Below, one piece after another: positions 16,627 to 25,309 of a stretch of DNA of 64,000 nucleotides (position 1 is its first letter; each line of letters opens with the position of its first letter). The notes under the pieces are model-generated. The model saw only the letters and a program-made list of their open reading frames with translations. It did no database searches and was not told where the DNA came from. Source of the DNA: Caulobacter sp. Lineage in GTDB: Bacteria > Pseudomonadota > Alphaproteobacteria > Caulobacterales > Caulobacteraceae. The translations under genes were made by a program, and so were the position numbers. The DNA is taken from the NCBI GenBank assembly GCA_028291055.1, contig JAQGIP010000077.1, positions 1 to 64,000 of the forward strand, in the 5' to 3' direction.

Positions 16627-17088
16627 ATGCGCCCCTTCCCCACCTTCCTGCTCGCCGCCACCGTCGCCCTGCCGCTGGTCGCCGCCGCGCCCGCCGGGCC
16701 GATGCAGATCGAACACCCCTGGTCGCGCCCGGCCGTCCAAGGCTCCAACGGCGTCGGCTATGTCTCGGTGACCAACACTGGCAAGACGTCCGACGTGCTG
16801 CTGTCGGTCTCCACCCCCGCCGCCCAGCGGGTGGAGATGCACCGCTCGATGGTCATGAACGGGGTGGCGATGATGCATCCGGTGGAGGGCGGCCTGCCCA
16901 TCCCGGCCGGAACCACGGCGGCGTTCGCGCCCAGCGGCTACCACCTGATGCTGATCGGGCTGAAGCAACCGCTGGCCCTTGGCGCCCGTTTCCCCATGAC
17001 GCTGAAGTTCCAGAAGGCCGGCGCGGTCACCGTCCAGTTCCAGGTGGAGGCCGGGGCCGCCGCGCCCATGGCCGGCATGCGCCACTAG
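16627..17088 (+). CDS. PCuAC-type periplasmic copper(I) chaperone
   Basis: The 153-residue exported protein (signal peptide MRPFPTFLLAATVALPLVAAA) carries the Met/His copper motif of PCuAC (DUF461): H72 in EMHRSM, M83 in AMMH, and H106 with M108 in GYHLMLIG, close to the H(M)X10MX21HXM consensus. PCuAC proteins pass Cu(I) to the CuA centre of cytochrome c oxidase, often with Sco proteins; no sco gene is present here. A second His/Met cluster, MAGMRH, ends the protein and may add a flexible metal site. The ATG at 16627 is chosen because it begins the signal peptide. It is third in the run after DUF2946, TonB receptor and YcnI. Confidence 0.88.
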   Translation: MRPFPTFLLAATVALPLVAAAPAGPMQIEHPWSRPAVQGSNGVGYVSVTNTGKTSDVLLSVSTPAAQRVEMHRSMVMNGVAMMHPVEGGLPIPAGTTAAFAPSGYHLMLIGLKQPLALGARFPMTLKFQKAGAVTVQFQVEAGAAAPMAGMRH

Positions 17089-17101
17089 ATACGGAGGTCC
17101 C

Positions 17102-17791
17102 ATGATCCGCACATCCGTCATCGTGGCCGCCGCCCTGGCCCTGGCCGCCTGTCACGCCAAGCCCGCCGCGCCCGCCACCGACGCGGCCTCCAGCCCCGCC
17201 GACGCCGGGGCCCCGCGCGACCGCACGGACGCGGCCCTGCTGGCCGCCGCCGACGCCTTCCAGGCCCTGACCGAGAATGCCTATGGCCTGACCCCGCCCC
17301 GGCTGGAGGCCCAGGTGGGCGCCGCCCACGGCGCGGCGGTGGGCGTGCGGGCCCAGCTGTCGCCCCAGGCCCAGACCGACCTGACGGGCCTGCTCACCCG
17401 CCTGGACGACGCCCTGGCGGCGGACGACCGGGCCGGGGTCGCCCTGGCTGCCGTGGAGGTCTATCGCCTGCTGATCGGCGGCGTGCGCCATCCGGGCAAG
17501 GCGCCGCCGGGCGTGGGCCTGCTGGCCTATGCGGGCCTGCGCTATGACGCGGGCCGCCGCTCCACCCCGGAACGCTGGGACGACATGGCCGAGGCTGTGG
17601 CCATCGCGCGCGACCAGTGGCTGGCGGTGTCGCCCCGGATCAAGGACGCCGCCCTGCTGGGCCAGATGGACAAGGCCATCGCCGACATGGCCGCCGCCGC
17701 CGCGCGCCGCGACCCCAAGTCCGCCGGCCGCGCCGCCAAGGGGGAGATGGATCTGATCGACGACCTGCAGGGCTATTTCAACAAGGGCTGA
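17102..17791 (+). CDS. Predicted lipoprotein of unknown function in the copper-type operon
   Basis: The 229-residue product starts MIRTSVIVAAALALAAC, a lipoprotein signal with the acylated cysteine at C17, followed by an Ala/Pro/Asp-rich linker and a mostly helical domain (DAALLAAADAFQALTE, WDDMAEAVAIARDQWLAV, GEMDLIDDLQGYFNKG). I do not recognise a family. There is no cluster of His, Met or Cys in the mature part, so direct copper binding is not evident. It follows the PCuAC gene by 13 bases, with GGAGG before the ATG, and ends the run; a helical accessory role for the metal genes is only an inference. Confidence 0.75.
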   Translation: MIRTSVIVAAALALAACHAKPAAPATDAASSPADAGAPRDRTDAALLAAADAFQALTENAYGLTPPRLEAQVGAAHGAAVGVRAQLSPQAQTDLTGLLTRLDDALAADDRAGVALAAVEVYRLLIGGVRHPGKAPPGVGLLAYAGLRYDAGRRSTPERWDDMAEAVAIARDQWLAVSPRIKDAALLGQMDKAIADMAAAAARRDPKSAGRAAKGEMDLIDDLQGYFNKG

Positions 17792-17869
17792 GGCGCTTGC
17801 CGCGCCGCGTTGACTCCCCTAGGGCAGTCGCCGCTAACTCTCATCAAAACAAATGTTGGGAGAGAGATC

Positions 17870-19519
17870 ATGCCGGGTTGGTGTTTCGCGGACATCTGGG
17901 AAGAGATCGCCGCCGCCTCGCCCGGCCGCCCGGCCCAGATCCAGGGCGAGCGGGTCATCCCCTGGGGCCAGTTCGACCGCCGCGCCAACGCCATCGCACG
18001 CCACCTGCTGGACGCCGGCCTGGGCAAGGGCGCCAAGGTCGCCGCCTATCTCTACAACGCTCCGGAGTATCTCGAGACCTACTACGCCGCCTTCAAGGCG
18101 GGCCTGGCGCCCGTCAACACCAACTACCGCTATGGCGCCGAAGAGCTCTGGTATCTGTTCGACAACGCCGACGCCGAGGCCATCGTCTTCCACGCCTCCT
18201 TCGCGCCCCAGGTGGAGGCGATCCGCGCCCGCCTGCCCCAGGTGAAGGCCTGGATCAGCGTCGCCGAGCCCGGCTGCCCGACCCCGGCCTTCGCCACCGA
18301 CTACGAGACCATCGCCGCGCCCGGCACGGACAAGACGCTGGCGCCCTGGGGCCGCGACGGCGACGACCTGCTGCTGCTCTATACCGGCGGCACCACCGGC
18401 ATGCCCAAGGGGGTGATGTGGCGCCAGGACGACCTGTTCAACGTGCTGGGCGCCGGCGGCAACCTGCTGCTGGCCCTGCCGCCGCTGGTGAGCCCCGCCG
18501 AGGCCGGCGAGCGCGCGCGGGCCTGGGACGCCCGCGCCGAGGGCGCGCCGGAACCCACCAGCCTGGTCGCCGCCTGTCCGCTGATGCACGGCACCGCTCA
18601 GTTCGGTTCCATCGGGGCCCTGGTCGGCGGCGGAACGATCATCTCCCTGCCCTCGCGCCGCTTCGATTCCGAAGAGCTGTGGGCGGAGGTGGAGCGCACC
18701 GGCGCCAACAGCATCTCCATCGTCGGCAACGCCTTCGCCGCCCCCATGCTGGAGGTGCTGGACGCCAACCCCGGCAAATACGACCTCAGCCGCGTGCGCC
18801 GCATCGGTTCCTCCGGCGTGGTCTGGAGCTACGAGAACAAGCAGGGGCTGCTGAAACATCTGCCCGAAGGCTGCATGCTGATGGACAGCCTGGGCTCATC
18901 GGAGGCCGTGGGCCTGGGCGGCTCGACCTCCGTGGCGGGGGCCGAGGCTAGGACCGCGCAGTTCCTGGTCGGCCCCAATTCGGCGGTGTTCACCGAGGAG
19001 GGCCGCCGCGTGGAAGCGGGTTCCGGCGAGAAGGGCCTGGTCGCCGTCGGCGGCTTCATTCCGGTGGGCTACTACAAGGACGAGGAGAAGAGCGCGCGCA
19101 CCTTCCGCCTCTTCGAGGACCGCCGCTGGTCGGTGCCGGGCGACTTCGCCGAGGTGGCCGAGGACGGAACCATCCGCCTGCTGGGCCGGGGCTCCCAGGT
19201 GATCAACACCGGCGGCGAGAAGGTCTTCCCGGAAGAGGTCGAAGAGGCCCTGAAGGTGCACCCCGACGTGCGCGACGCCATCGTCGTGGGCATCCCCGAC
19301 GCCCGCTTCGGCGAACGCATCTGCGCCGTGGTCGAACCCCGCGACGGCGCCACGCCGACTCTGGCCGAGCTGGCCGCCCACGTGAAAAGCCGCCTGGCCG
19401 ACTACAAGGCCCCCCGCGACCTGGTCCTGGCCCCCGTATCGCGCGCCGCCAACGGCAAGGTCGACTACAAGGCCAGCCGCGACCTGGCCATCAAGCGTCT
19501 GAGCGAGGCGGTGGGGTAG
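17870..19519 (+). CDS. Fatty-acyl-CoA synthetase / AMP-dependent ligase
   Basis: The 549-residue enzyme belongs to the ANL adenylating family and activates a carboxylic acid via acyl-AMP to its CoA thioester. The phosphate-binding motif LLYTGGTTGMPKGVMW lies near residue 170, followed by the acyl-site region (DSLGSSEAVGLGGS), the ribose-binding LLGRGSQVINTGGEKVFPEE, and the C-terminal catalytic lysine region (SRAANGKVDYKASRD). Length and motif wording match long-chain or aromatic acyl-CoA synthetases of alphaproteobacteria; substrate is not resolvable. The ATG at 17870 follows GGGAGAGAG. It stands alone between the copper-type operon and the M13 peptidases. Confidence 0.9.
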   Translation: MPGWCFADIWEEIAAASPGRPAQIQGERVIPWGQFDRRANAIARHLLDAGLGKGAKVAAYLYNAPEYLETYYAAFKAGLAPVNTNYRYGAEELWYLFDNADAEAIVFHASFAPQVEAIRARLPQVKAWISVAEPGCPTPAFATDYETIAAPGTDKTLAPWGRDGDDLLLLYTGGTTGMPKGVMWRQDDLFNVLGAGGNLLLALPPLVSPAEAGERARAWDARAEGAPEPTSLVAACPLMHGTAQFGSIGALVGGGTIISLPSRRFDSEELWAEVERTGANSISIVGNAFAAPMLEVLDANPGKYDLSRVRRIGSSGVVWSYENKQGLLKHLPEGCMLMDSLGSSEAVGLGGSTSVAGAEARTAQFLVGPNSAVFTEEGRRVEAGSGEKGLVAVGGFIPVGYYKDEEKSARTFRLFEDRRWSVPGDFAEVAEDGTIRLLGRGSQVINTGGEKVFPEEVEEALKVHPDVRDAIVVGIPDARFGERICAVVEPRDGATPTLAELAAHVKSRLADYKAPRDLVLAPVSRAANGKVDYKASRDLAIKRLSEAVG

Positions 19520-19624
19520 GGTCTGCCCACCTCACCTTCCCTAAATTTTTTGTAACAGGCGCGGTCGCGACTGAGGGTGCATGGTCGCGCTAACTCCTTT
19601 CTCTATCTCAGGATTTCCCCTCAC

Positions 19625-21673
19625 ATGAAGAAGATCTGGCTCGGGACCGCCTGCGCGGCCGCCCTCGCTTGTGGCCTGACGTTCGCCGCCGTGGCGAAGG
19701 ATGCGCCCGACCTGACCAAGGCCCAGGGTTTCGGAACCTGGGGCTTCGACCTCACCAGCCGCGACACCGCCACCAAGCCCGGCGACGACTTCTACCGCTA
19801 CTCGGAAGGCGCGGCGACCGACCGCCTCGAAATCCCCTCCGACCGTTCGCGCTATGGCAGCTTCGACCTGCTGGCCGCCCTGTCCGAACAGCGCGTGCAG
19901 GCGGTGATCAACAAGGCCGCCGCCGGCGGCGACTCGAGCCCCGAGAGCGCCCAGGTGGGCGGCTACTGGCGCGCCTATATGGACGAGGCCACCGTCGAGG
20001 CGCTGGACGCCAGGCCCCTGAGCGCCAGCCTGGCCCCGATCCGCGCCGCCAAGAGCAAGGCGCAGCTGGCCCGCATCACCGGCGCCAACAACGACGGCTT
20101 CGGCTCGGCCTTCTTCAGCGTGGGCATCCAGGCCGACGTCAAGGATCCCAACCACTACGCCGTCTATCTGGACCAGGCGGGCCTGGGCCTGCCCGACCGC
20201 GACTACTACCTCGAGCCCAAGTTCGCCGAGAAGAAGGCCGCCTATCAGGCCTATGTCGCCAAGCTTCTGACCATGGCCGGCTGGCCCGACGCCGAGGCCC
20301 AGGCCGTCAAGGTCGTGGCCATGGAGACCGAGATCGCCGCCGCCAGCTGGTCGCGCGCCGATCAGCGCGACCCCGACAAGCTCTACAACCCGATGACCCT
20401 GGGCAAGCTGGCGACGCTGGCGCCGGGCTTCGAGTGGTCCCCGTACATGGCCGGGGCCAAGCTTTCCAAGACGACCAAGGTCGTGGTGGGCGAACCCACC
20501 GCCTTCACCAAGATCGCCGCCATCTGGAACAAGACCCCGCTCGACACCCTGCAGGCCTGGGACGCCTTCCACATCGCCGACCAGTCCGCGCCGGTGCTGT
20601 CCAAGCGCTTCGTCGACGCCAACTTCGCCTTCCGCGGCAAGACCCTGTCGGGTCAGCCGGAGATGCGTCCGCGCTGGAAACGCGCCGTGCGTTCCATCGA
20701 CGGTTCGCTGGGCGAGACGGTCGGCAAGCTCTATGTGGCCGACTACTTCCCGGCTGAGTCCAAGGCCAAGATGATCGACCTGGTGGCCGAGCTGCGCGCC
20801 TCGCTGGCCAACCGTATCGAACACCTCGACTGGATGAGCCCGGCGACCAAGAAGAAGGCGCTGCTGAAGCTGTCGCAGTTCACCGTCAAGATCGGCTATC
20901 CCGACAAGTGGCGCGACTATTCGGCCCTGAAGATCAGCGACAAGGACCTCTACGGCAACATCGAGCGCTCCTCCGCCTTCGAATGGAAGCGCCAGGTCGA
21001 TCGCCTGAACGGGCCGGTGGACAAGACCGAATGGGGCATGACCCCGCAGACGGTGAACGCCTACTACAACCCCACCGCCAACGAGATCGTCTTCCCGGCC
21101 GCCATCCTGCAGCCGCCCTTCTTCGACCCCAACGCCGACATGGCCATCAACTACGGCGGCATCGGCGCGGTGATCGGCCACGAGATGACCCATGGCTTCG
21201 ACGACGAAGGCCGCAAGTTCGACGGCACGGGCGCGCTGGCCGACTGGTGGGCCCCTGAAGACGCCACCAAGTTCGAGGCCCAGACCAAGAAGTACGGGGC
21301 GCAATACTCCCACTTCGAGGCCCTGCCCGGCGTCTTCGTCAACGGCGACCTGACCATGGGCGAGAACATCGCCGACCTGGGCGGCATCCTGATGGCGCTG
21401 GACGCCTATCATATGTCGCTGAAGGGCCAGCCCTCGCCGGTGATCGACGGCACGACGGGCGACCAGCGGGTCTTCTACGGCTGGGCCCAGGTCTGGCGCG
21501 CCAAATACCGCGACGACGCCTTGAAGCAGCAGATCGCGTCCGACCCCCACTCGCCCAACACGGCGCGGGTCAACATGGTCTTCCACAACGTGGACGCTTG
21601 GTACACCGCCTTCGACGTGAAGCCCGGCGACAAGCTCTACCTGGCCCCCGCGGACCGCGTCCGCATCTGGTAG
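19625..21673 (+). CDS. M13-family zinc metallopeptidase (neprilysin/PepO-like), first of a tandem pair
   Basis: The 682-residue exported peptidase has a signal peptide (MKKIWLGTACAAALACG, mature from about AKDAP) and a full M13 domain set: the N-terminal helical half opens WGFDLTSRDTATKPGDDFY, and the C-terminal catalytic half has NAYYNPTANEIVFPAAIL, the zinc motif H519EMTH in IGHEMTHGFDD, and the third ligand in GENIADLGG. The C-terminus DRVRIW is the family's usual end. M13 enzymes cleave short oligopeptides, here in the periplasm. The ATG at 19625 begins the signal. A close paralogue follows 146 bp downstream, so a tandem duplication is clear. Confidence 0.95.
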   Translation: MKKIWLGTACAAALACGLTFAAVAKDAPDLTKAQGFGTWGFDLTSRDTATKPGDDFYRYSEGAATDRLEIPSDRSRYGSFDLLAALSEQRVQAVINKAAAGGDSSPESAQVGGYWRAYMDEATVEALDARPLSASLAPIRAAKSKAQLARITGANNDGFGSAFFSVGIQADVKDPNHYAVYLDQAGLGLPDRDYYLEPKFAEKKAAYQAYVAKLLTMAGWPDAEAQAVKVVAMETEIAAASWSRADQRDPDKLYNPMTLGKLATLAPGFEWSPYMAGAKLSKTTKVVVGEPTAFTKIAAIWNKTPLDTLQAWDAFHIADQSAPVLSKRFVDANFAFRGKTLSGQPEMRPRWKRAVRSIDGSLGETVGKLYVADYFPAESKAKMIDLVAELRASLANRIEHLDWMSPATKKKALLKLSQFTVKIGYPDKWRDYSALKISDKDLYGNIERSSAFEWKRQVDRLNGPVDKTEWGMTPQTVNAYYNPTANEIVFPAAILQPPFFDPNADMAINYGGIGAVIGHEMTHGFDDEGRKFDGTGALADWWAPEDATKFEAQTKKYGAQYSHFEALPGVFVNGDLTMGENIADLGGILMALDAYHMSLKGQPSPVIDGTTGDQRVFYGWAQVWRAKYRDDALKQQIASDPHSPNTARVNMVFHNVDAWYTAFDVKPGDKLYLAPADRVRIW

Positions 21674-21683
21674 GCGCGATCTC

Positions 21684-21709
21684 TTCCCTCCCCCGATTGG
21701 GGGAGGGAA
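21684..21709. repeat. Short CCCTCCCCC/GGGGGAGGG hairpin between the M13 genes
   Basis: An 11-bp perfect stem TTCCCTCCCCC/GGGGGAGGGAA encloses GATT. No T-run follows on the plus strand, so it is not a standard intrinsic terminator, although such a GC-rich stem may still stop or protect the first mRNA. It looks like one arm of the longer CCTCCCC palindromes found elsewhere in the window. Confidence 0.6.
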
Positions 21710-21819
21710 AGTGGGAAAGAGTTGCCCTGAAATCATCGAGTCATGAACGAATTTTAACAACCGTCCCCACGGCGCCGCGTGCAAATGTGCCGCCAACAGT
21801 TCTGAGGGATGCGACTTCC

Positions 21820-23976
21820 ATGAAAAGAGTACTGCTCGCCGCCGCCGCCGTGGCGGCGCTTTCGGTCGGCGCCTATGCCGCCGCCTCGGCCACACAAGGA
21901 TCGGGCATAGGGCGCATCGCCGTCGACAGCTCCGCCTGTCTCGACGACCTGTGCCAGACCCAGGCGCTGTTCGTGAACGACAACACCGGCGGCGGGGCGC
22001 CCACGCCCGTCTCGCTGGATGCGCCGCGCTTCGGGACCTGGGGCTTCGACCTGGCCGGCATGGACAGGTCGGTGAACCCCGGCGACAACTTCTATGACTT
22101 TGCCAACGGCAACTGGGACAAGGTCACGGAAATCCCGTCCGACCGCACCCGCTTCGGCAACTTCGACAAGCTGACGGTGCTGTCGGAAGCCCGCACCCGC
22201 GCCATCATCGAAGAGGCGATGGCCGGCAAGAACCCCTCCGACCCCGACGCCGTGCGCGTGGGTACGGCCTACGCCAGCTTCATGGACGAGGCCCGGGTCG
22301 AGCAGCTCGACTCCAAGCCGATCCAGCCGGAACTGGCCACCATCCGCGCGGCCAAGACCCGCGACGACCTGACCGCGCTGATGGGCTTGGCGCCCACCAC
22401 CGGCTATTCGTCCATCTTCAACTTCGGCATCCAGAACGACCTGAAGGCGCCGACCAAATACGCCATCTATGGCGGCCAGGGCGGCCTGGGCCTGCCCGAC
22501 CGCGACTACTATCTCGACCCCAAGTTCGCCGAGAAGAAGACGGCCTACGAGGCCTATGTGGCCAAGATGCTGACCCTGGTGGGCTGGCCCGACGCGGCCA
22601 ACGAAGCCAAGGCTGTGGTGGCCTATGAGACCCGCCTGGCCGAGGTCTACTGGAGCCGCGTGCAGCTGCGCGACCGCGACAAGATCTACAACCCCACCAG
22701 CCTGGCCCAGCTGAAGGCCATGGCCCCCGGCATCGCCTGGGACAGGTTCCTGGCCAACGAGGGCTTCAAGGGCGAAGACCGCTTCATCGTCACCACCAAC
22801 ACCGTCTTCCCCAAGTCGGCGGCCATCTACAACGAGACCCCGATCTCGACGCTGAAGGCCTGGCAGGCCTATCACCTGACCGACGGCGCGGCGCCGCTGC
22901 TGTCCAAGCGCTTCGTCGATGCCAACTTCGAGTTCAAGGGCAAGATCCTGTCGGGCCAGCTGGAGCAGAAGCCCCGCTGGAAGCGCGGCGTCGGCTATGT
23001 CGAGAACGCCATGGGCGAGGCCGTGGGCCGCGTCTATGTCGCGCGCTACTTCACGCCGGAAGCCAAGGCCAAGGCGGAGGGGCTGGTGCACGACATCCAG
23101 GCGGCGCTGAAGAACCGTATCGAGCACCTCGACTGGATGAGCGCCGAGACCAAGACCCGCGCGCTCGACAAGCTGTCGAAGTTCACCATCAAGATCGGCT
23201 ACCCCGACAAGTGGCGCGACTATGCGGCGCTGAAGGTCACCAAGACCGACCTCTACGGCAACGCCCAGCGGGCCGGCGCCTTCGAGTGGAACCATGATCT
23301 CAAGCGCCTGCATGATCCGGTGGACAAGGCCGAGTGGGGCATGACGCCCCAGACCGTGAACGCCTACTACAACTCCTCCAACAACGAGATCGTCTTCCCG
23401 GCCGCCATCCTGCAGCCGCCCTTCTTCGACGCCAACGCCGACATGGCGGTCAACTACGGCGGCATCGGCGTGGTCATCGGCCACGAGATCAGCCACGGCT
23501 TCGACGACCAGGGCCGCAAGTCCGACGGCATGGGCGTGCTCACCGACTGGTGGACGACGGAGGACAACGCCAAATTCAACGTCCAGCGCGACAAGCTGAG
23601 CGCCCAGTACTCGGCCTTCGAGCCCCTGCCGGGCATGCATGTGAACGGCAACCTGACCATGGGCGAGAACATCGGCGACATGGGCGGCGTGTCCCTGGCG
23701 CTCGACGCCTACCACGTCTACCTGAACGGCCAGCCGGCTCCCGTGCTGGACGGCTTCACCGGCGACCAACGGGTGTTCCTGGGCTTTGCCCAGGTGTGGC
23801 GCGACAAGATCCGCGACGATGCGCTGAAGCTGCGGCTGACCACCGATCCCCACTCGCCGGCCCGCGTGCGGGTCAACGCCACCATCCGTAACGTGGACGG
23901 CTGGTACGCGGCCTGGGGCATCAAGCCCGGCGACAAGCTGTATGTCGCGCCGACCGACCGGGTCCGCATCTGGTAG
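21820..23976 (+). CDS. M13-family zinc metallopeptidase, second of the tandem pair
   Basis: The 718-residue paralogue of the preceding gene has a signal peptide (MKRVLLAAAAVAALSVGAYA) and an extra stretch of about 40 residues before the shared FGTWGFDLAGMDRSVNPGD. That insert contains two cysteines (SSACLDDLCQTQ) that could form a disulfide and is missing in the upstream copy. The catalytic half keeps H555EISH in IGHEISHGFDDQGRK and the ligand motif GENIGDMGG. Long identical stretches such as NAYYN..NNEIVFPAAILQPPFF show recent common origin. The ATG at 21820 is preceded by GAGGGATGCGACTTCC. It is likely periplasmic, acting on oligopeptides. A strong terminator follows. Confidence 0.95.
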   Translation: MKRVLLAAAAVAALSVGAYAAASATQGSGIGRIAVDSSACLDDLCQTQALFVNDNTGGGAPTPVSLDAPRFGTWGFDLAGMDRSVNPGDNFYDFANGNWDKVTEIPSDRTRFGNFDKLTVLSEARTRAIIEEAMAGKNPSDPDAVRVGTAYASFMDEARVEQLDSKPIQPELATIRAAKTRDDLTALMGLAPTTGYSSIFNFGIQNDLKAPTKYAIYGGQGGLGLPDRDYYLDPKFAEKKTAYEAYVAKMLTLVGWPDAANEAKAVVAYETRLAEVYWSRVQLRDRDKIYNPTSLAQLKAMAPGIAWDRFLANEGFKGEDRFIVTTNTVFPKSAAIYNETPISTLKAWQAYHLTDGAAPLLSKRFVDANFEFKGKILSGQLEQKPRWKRGVGYVENAMGEAVGRVYVARYFTPEAKAKAEGLVHDIQAALKNRIEHLDWMSAETKTRALDKLSKFTIKIGYPDKWRDYAALKVTKTDLYGNAQRAGAFEWNHDLKRLHDPVDKAEWGMTPQTVNAYYNSSNNEIVFPAAILQPPFFDANADMAVNYGGIGVVIGHEISHGFDDQGRKSDGMGVLTDWWTTEDNAKFNVQRDKLSAQYSAFEPLPGMHVNGNLTMGENIGDMGGVSLALDAYHVYLNGQPAPVLDGFTGDQRVFLGFAQVWRDKIRDDALKLRLTTDPHSPARVRVNATIRNVDGWYAAWGIKPGDKLYVAPTDRVRIW

Positions 23977-23999
23977 GGCGCCAAAAGGTCTGAAACGGG

Positions 24000-24030
24000 A
24001 AAGGGCGGGTCTCGCGACCCGCCCTTTTTC
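24000..24030 (+). terminator. Rho-independent terminator after the second M13 gene
   Basis: A 12-bp stem AAAGGGCGGGTC/GACCCGCCCTTT with the stable TCGC loop runs into TTTTTC, 24 bases after the stop codon. Confidence 0.9.
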
Positions 24031-24074
24031 GTGGTGGCTACCGACGGTGTTTTTGACACCGGAGCCCAAAAACA

Positions 24075-24117
24075 CTGAACCCGCCTCGGGGGATAGTCGA
24101 GGCGGGTTCAGCTTTTC
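24075..24117. terminator. Second hairpin, probably a bidirectional terminator
   Basis: A perfect 14-bp stem CTGAACCCGCCTCG/CGAGGCGGGTTCAG (24075-24088 and 24098-24111) is followed by CTTTTCG on the plus strand and by TGTTTTTGG on the minus strand. It can back up the M13 terminator and also stop the his operon from the other side. The 370-bp gap 23977-24346 holds only the two hairpins, this intervening DNA and an inverted repeat at its hisG end. Confidence 0.7.
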
Positions 24118-24324
24118 GATCCAAGTGGGCGTTTCCTCCCCGAAACGCCGGAGGCTGCTGGTTCTTATAGGACCGTCATGCCTCTCGCAGGAGTGAAAAG
24201 ACGGCAATTTCCTGTCCGTGTCAACGCGGTCCCGGGCGCTTTACGGCATAAATCACGCGAATTTTCCCTCATTTGGGGTGTTTCTTGGACGCTACCGTCA
24301 ATTAAACGAAGCTTGGCCGGTCAT

Positions 24325-24344
24325 TTTTGACGCACGCGTCAAAA
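24325..24344. terminator. Inverted repeat directly after hisG
   Basis: TTTTGACGC-ac-GCGTCAAAA is a perfect 9-bp inverted repeat whose edge lies three bases from the hisG stop codon. As RNA it is a compact hairpin with an A/U-rich base and could end or protect the his transcript; as DNA it could be a protein site. Neither role is proven. Confidence 0.4.
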
Positions 24345-24346
24345 CC

Positions 24347-25309
24347 CTACCCGACTTGAGCCGCCAGGGCGTCCGCCGAGGGACAGTCCGGCTCGAACAC
24401 ATAGTCGGGAGTCGAGGCCGTTACCGGGCCGACTCGCGCCGCCGACAGGGCCACCGAGGCATCCCCGACCTGGGCCGTGCGCAACAGCAAGCCATTGACC
24501 CGGCGGACCGCGCCGGCGGCGATCAGGCCGCTCAGGGCGCCGGCGGCGGCGTCATCCTGCTCGGCGGGCCACGACAGGGTGGCCAGCTGCTTGGCCCGCG
24601 CGCGCGCCTCGACCACGCCCAGCAGGCGGCGCACGGAGGCCAGCTGACCCACGCTCCAGTCCGCCTTCAGCGAGGCGGTGAGCTGGGCCTGACTCTTCAG
24701 GATCACCCCGTCGCCGAGAATCTTCAGGTTGTTGGCCACCAGGGTCGCGCCGGTCGAGGTGATGTCGACCACCACCTCCGCCGCGCCGGCCGCCGGGGCG
24801 CCCTCGGTGGCGCCGCCCGATTCCACGATGCGGTAGTCGGCGATGCCGTGCAGGCCGAAGAAGCCCCGCGTCTGGGCCAGGTATTTGGTCGCCACACGAA
24901 GCCGCCGCCCGGTGCGCATGTGGTGCAGGTGGGCCACCTCGTCCAGGTCGGCCATGGTGTCGACGTCGAGCCAGCTCTGCGGCGTGGCCACCACCAGGTC
25001 GGCGCGGCCGAAGCCGAGCGCGCGCAGCATCATCACCCGGGCGTCGAAGTCCTCGCCCTTCTCGCGCAGCAGGTCCTCGCCGGTGACGCCGAGGTGGATT
25101 TCGCCCGCGTCCAGCGCATCGGCGATGTCGGCGGCCGACAGCAGGCGCACCGTGGCGCCCGGCAGGCCGGCCAGGTTGGCCGCATAGCCGCGCTCGCCGC
25201 CGGCCATCTCGACGCGGAACCCGCTGTCGGCCAGCCAGCCCTCGACCTGTTCTTTCAGCCGCCCCTTGGAGGGGATGGCGAAGATCAGGGGGGTGTCCGA
25301 CGCGCTCAT
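24347..25309 (-). CDS. hisG: ATP phosphoribosyltransferase catalytic subunit
   Basis: HisG joins ATP and PRPP in the first, feedback-controlled step of histidine synthesis. The 320-residue protein has the family core (FAIPSKGRLKEQVEGWL, IHLGVTGEDLLRE, ADLVVATPQSW, VVVDITSTGATLVANNL, the last being the PRPP-binding signature). It sits with hisZ, which marks the short-form hetero-octameric enzyme. Short HisG is normally about 200-230 residues, so the last 90 or so residues here are an extension that does not resemble the ACT-like regulatory domain of long HisG. The ATG at 25309 overlaps the hisZ stop by four bases, so translation is probably coupled. Confidence 0.93.
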   Translation of the reverse strand: MSASDTPLIFAIPSKGRLKEQVEGWLADSGFRVEMAGGERGYAANLAGLPGATVRLLSAADIADALDAGEIHLGVTGEDLLREKGEDFDARVMMLRALGFGRADLVVATPQSWLDVDTMADLDEVAHLHHMRTGRRLRVATKYLAQTRGFFGLHGIADYRIVESGGATEGAPAAGAAEVVVDITSTGATLVANNLKILGDGVILKSQAQLTASLKADWSVGQLASVRRLLGVVEARARAKQLATLSWPAEQDDAAAGALSGLIAAGAVRRVNGLLLRTAQVGDASVALSAARVGPVTASTPDYVFEPDCPSADALAAQVG

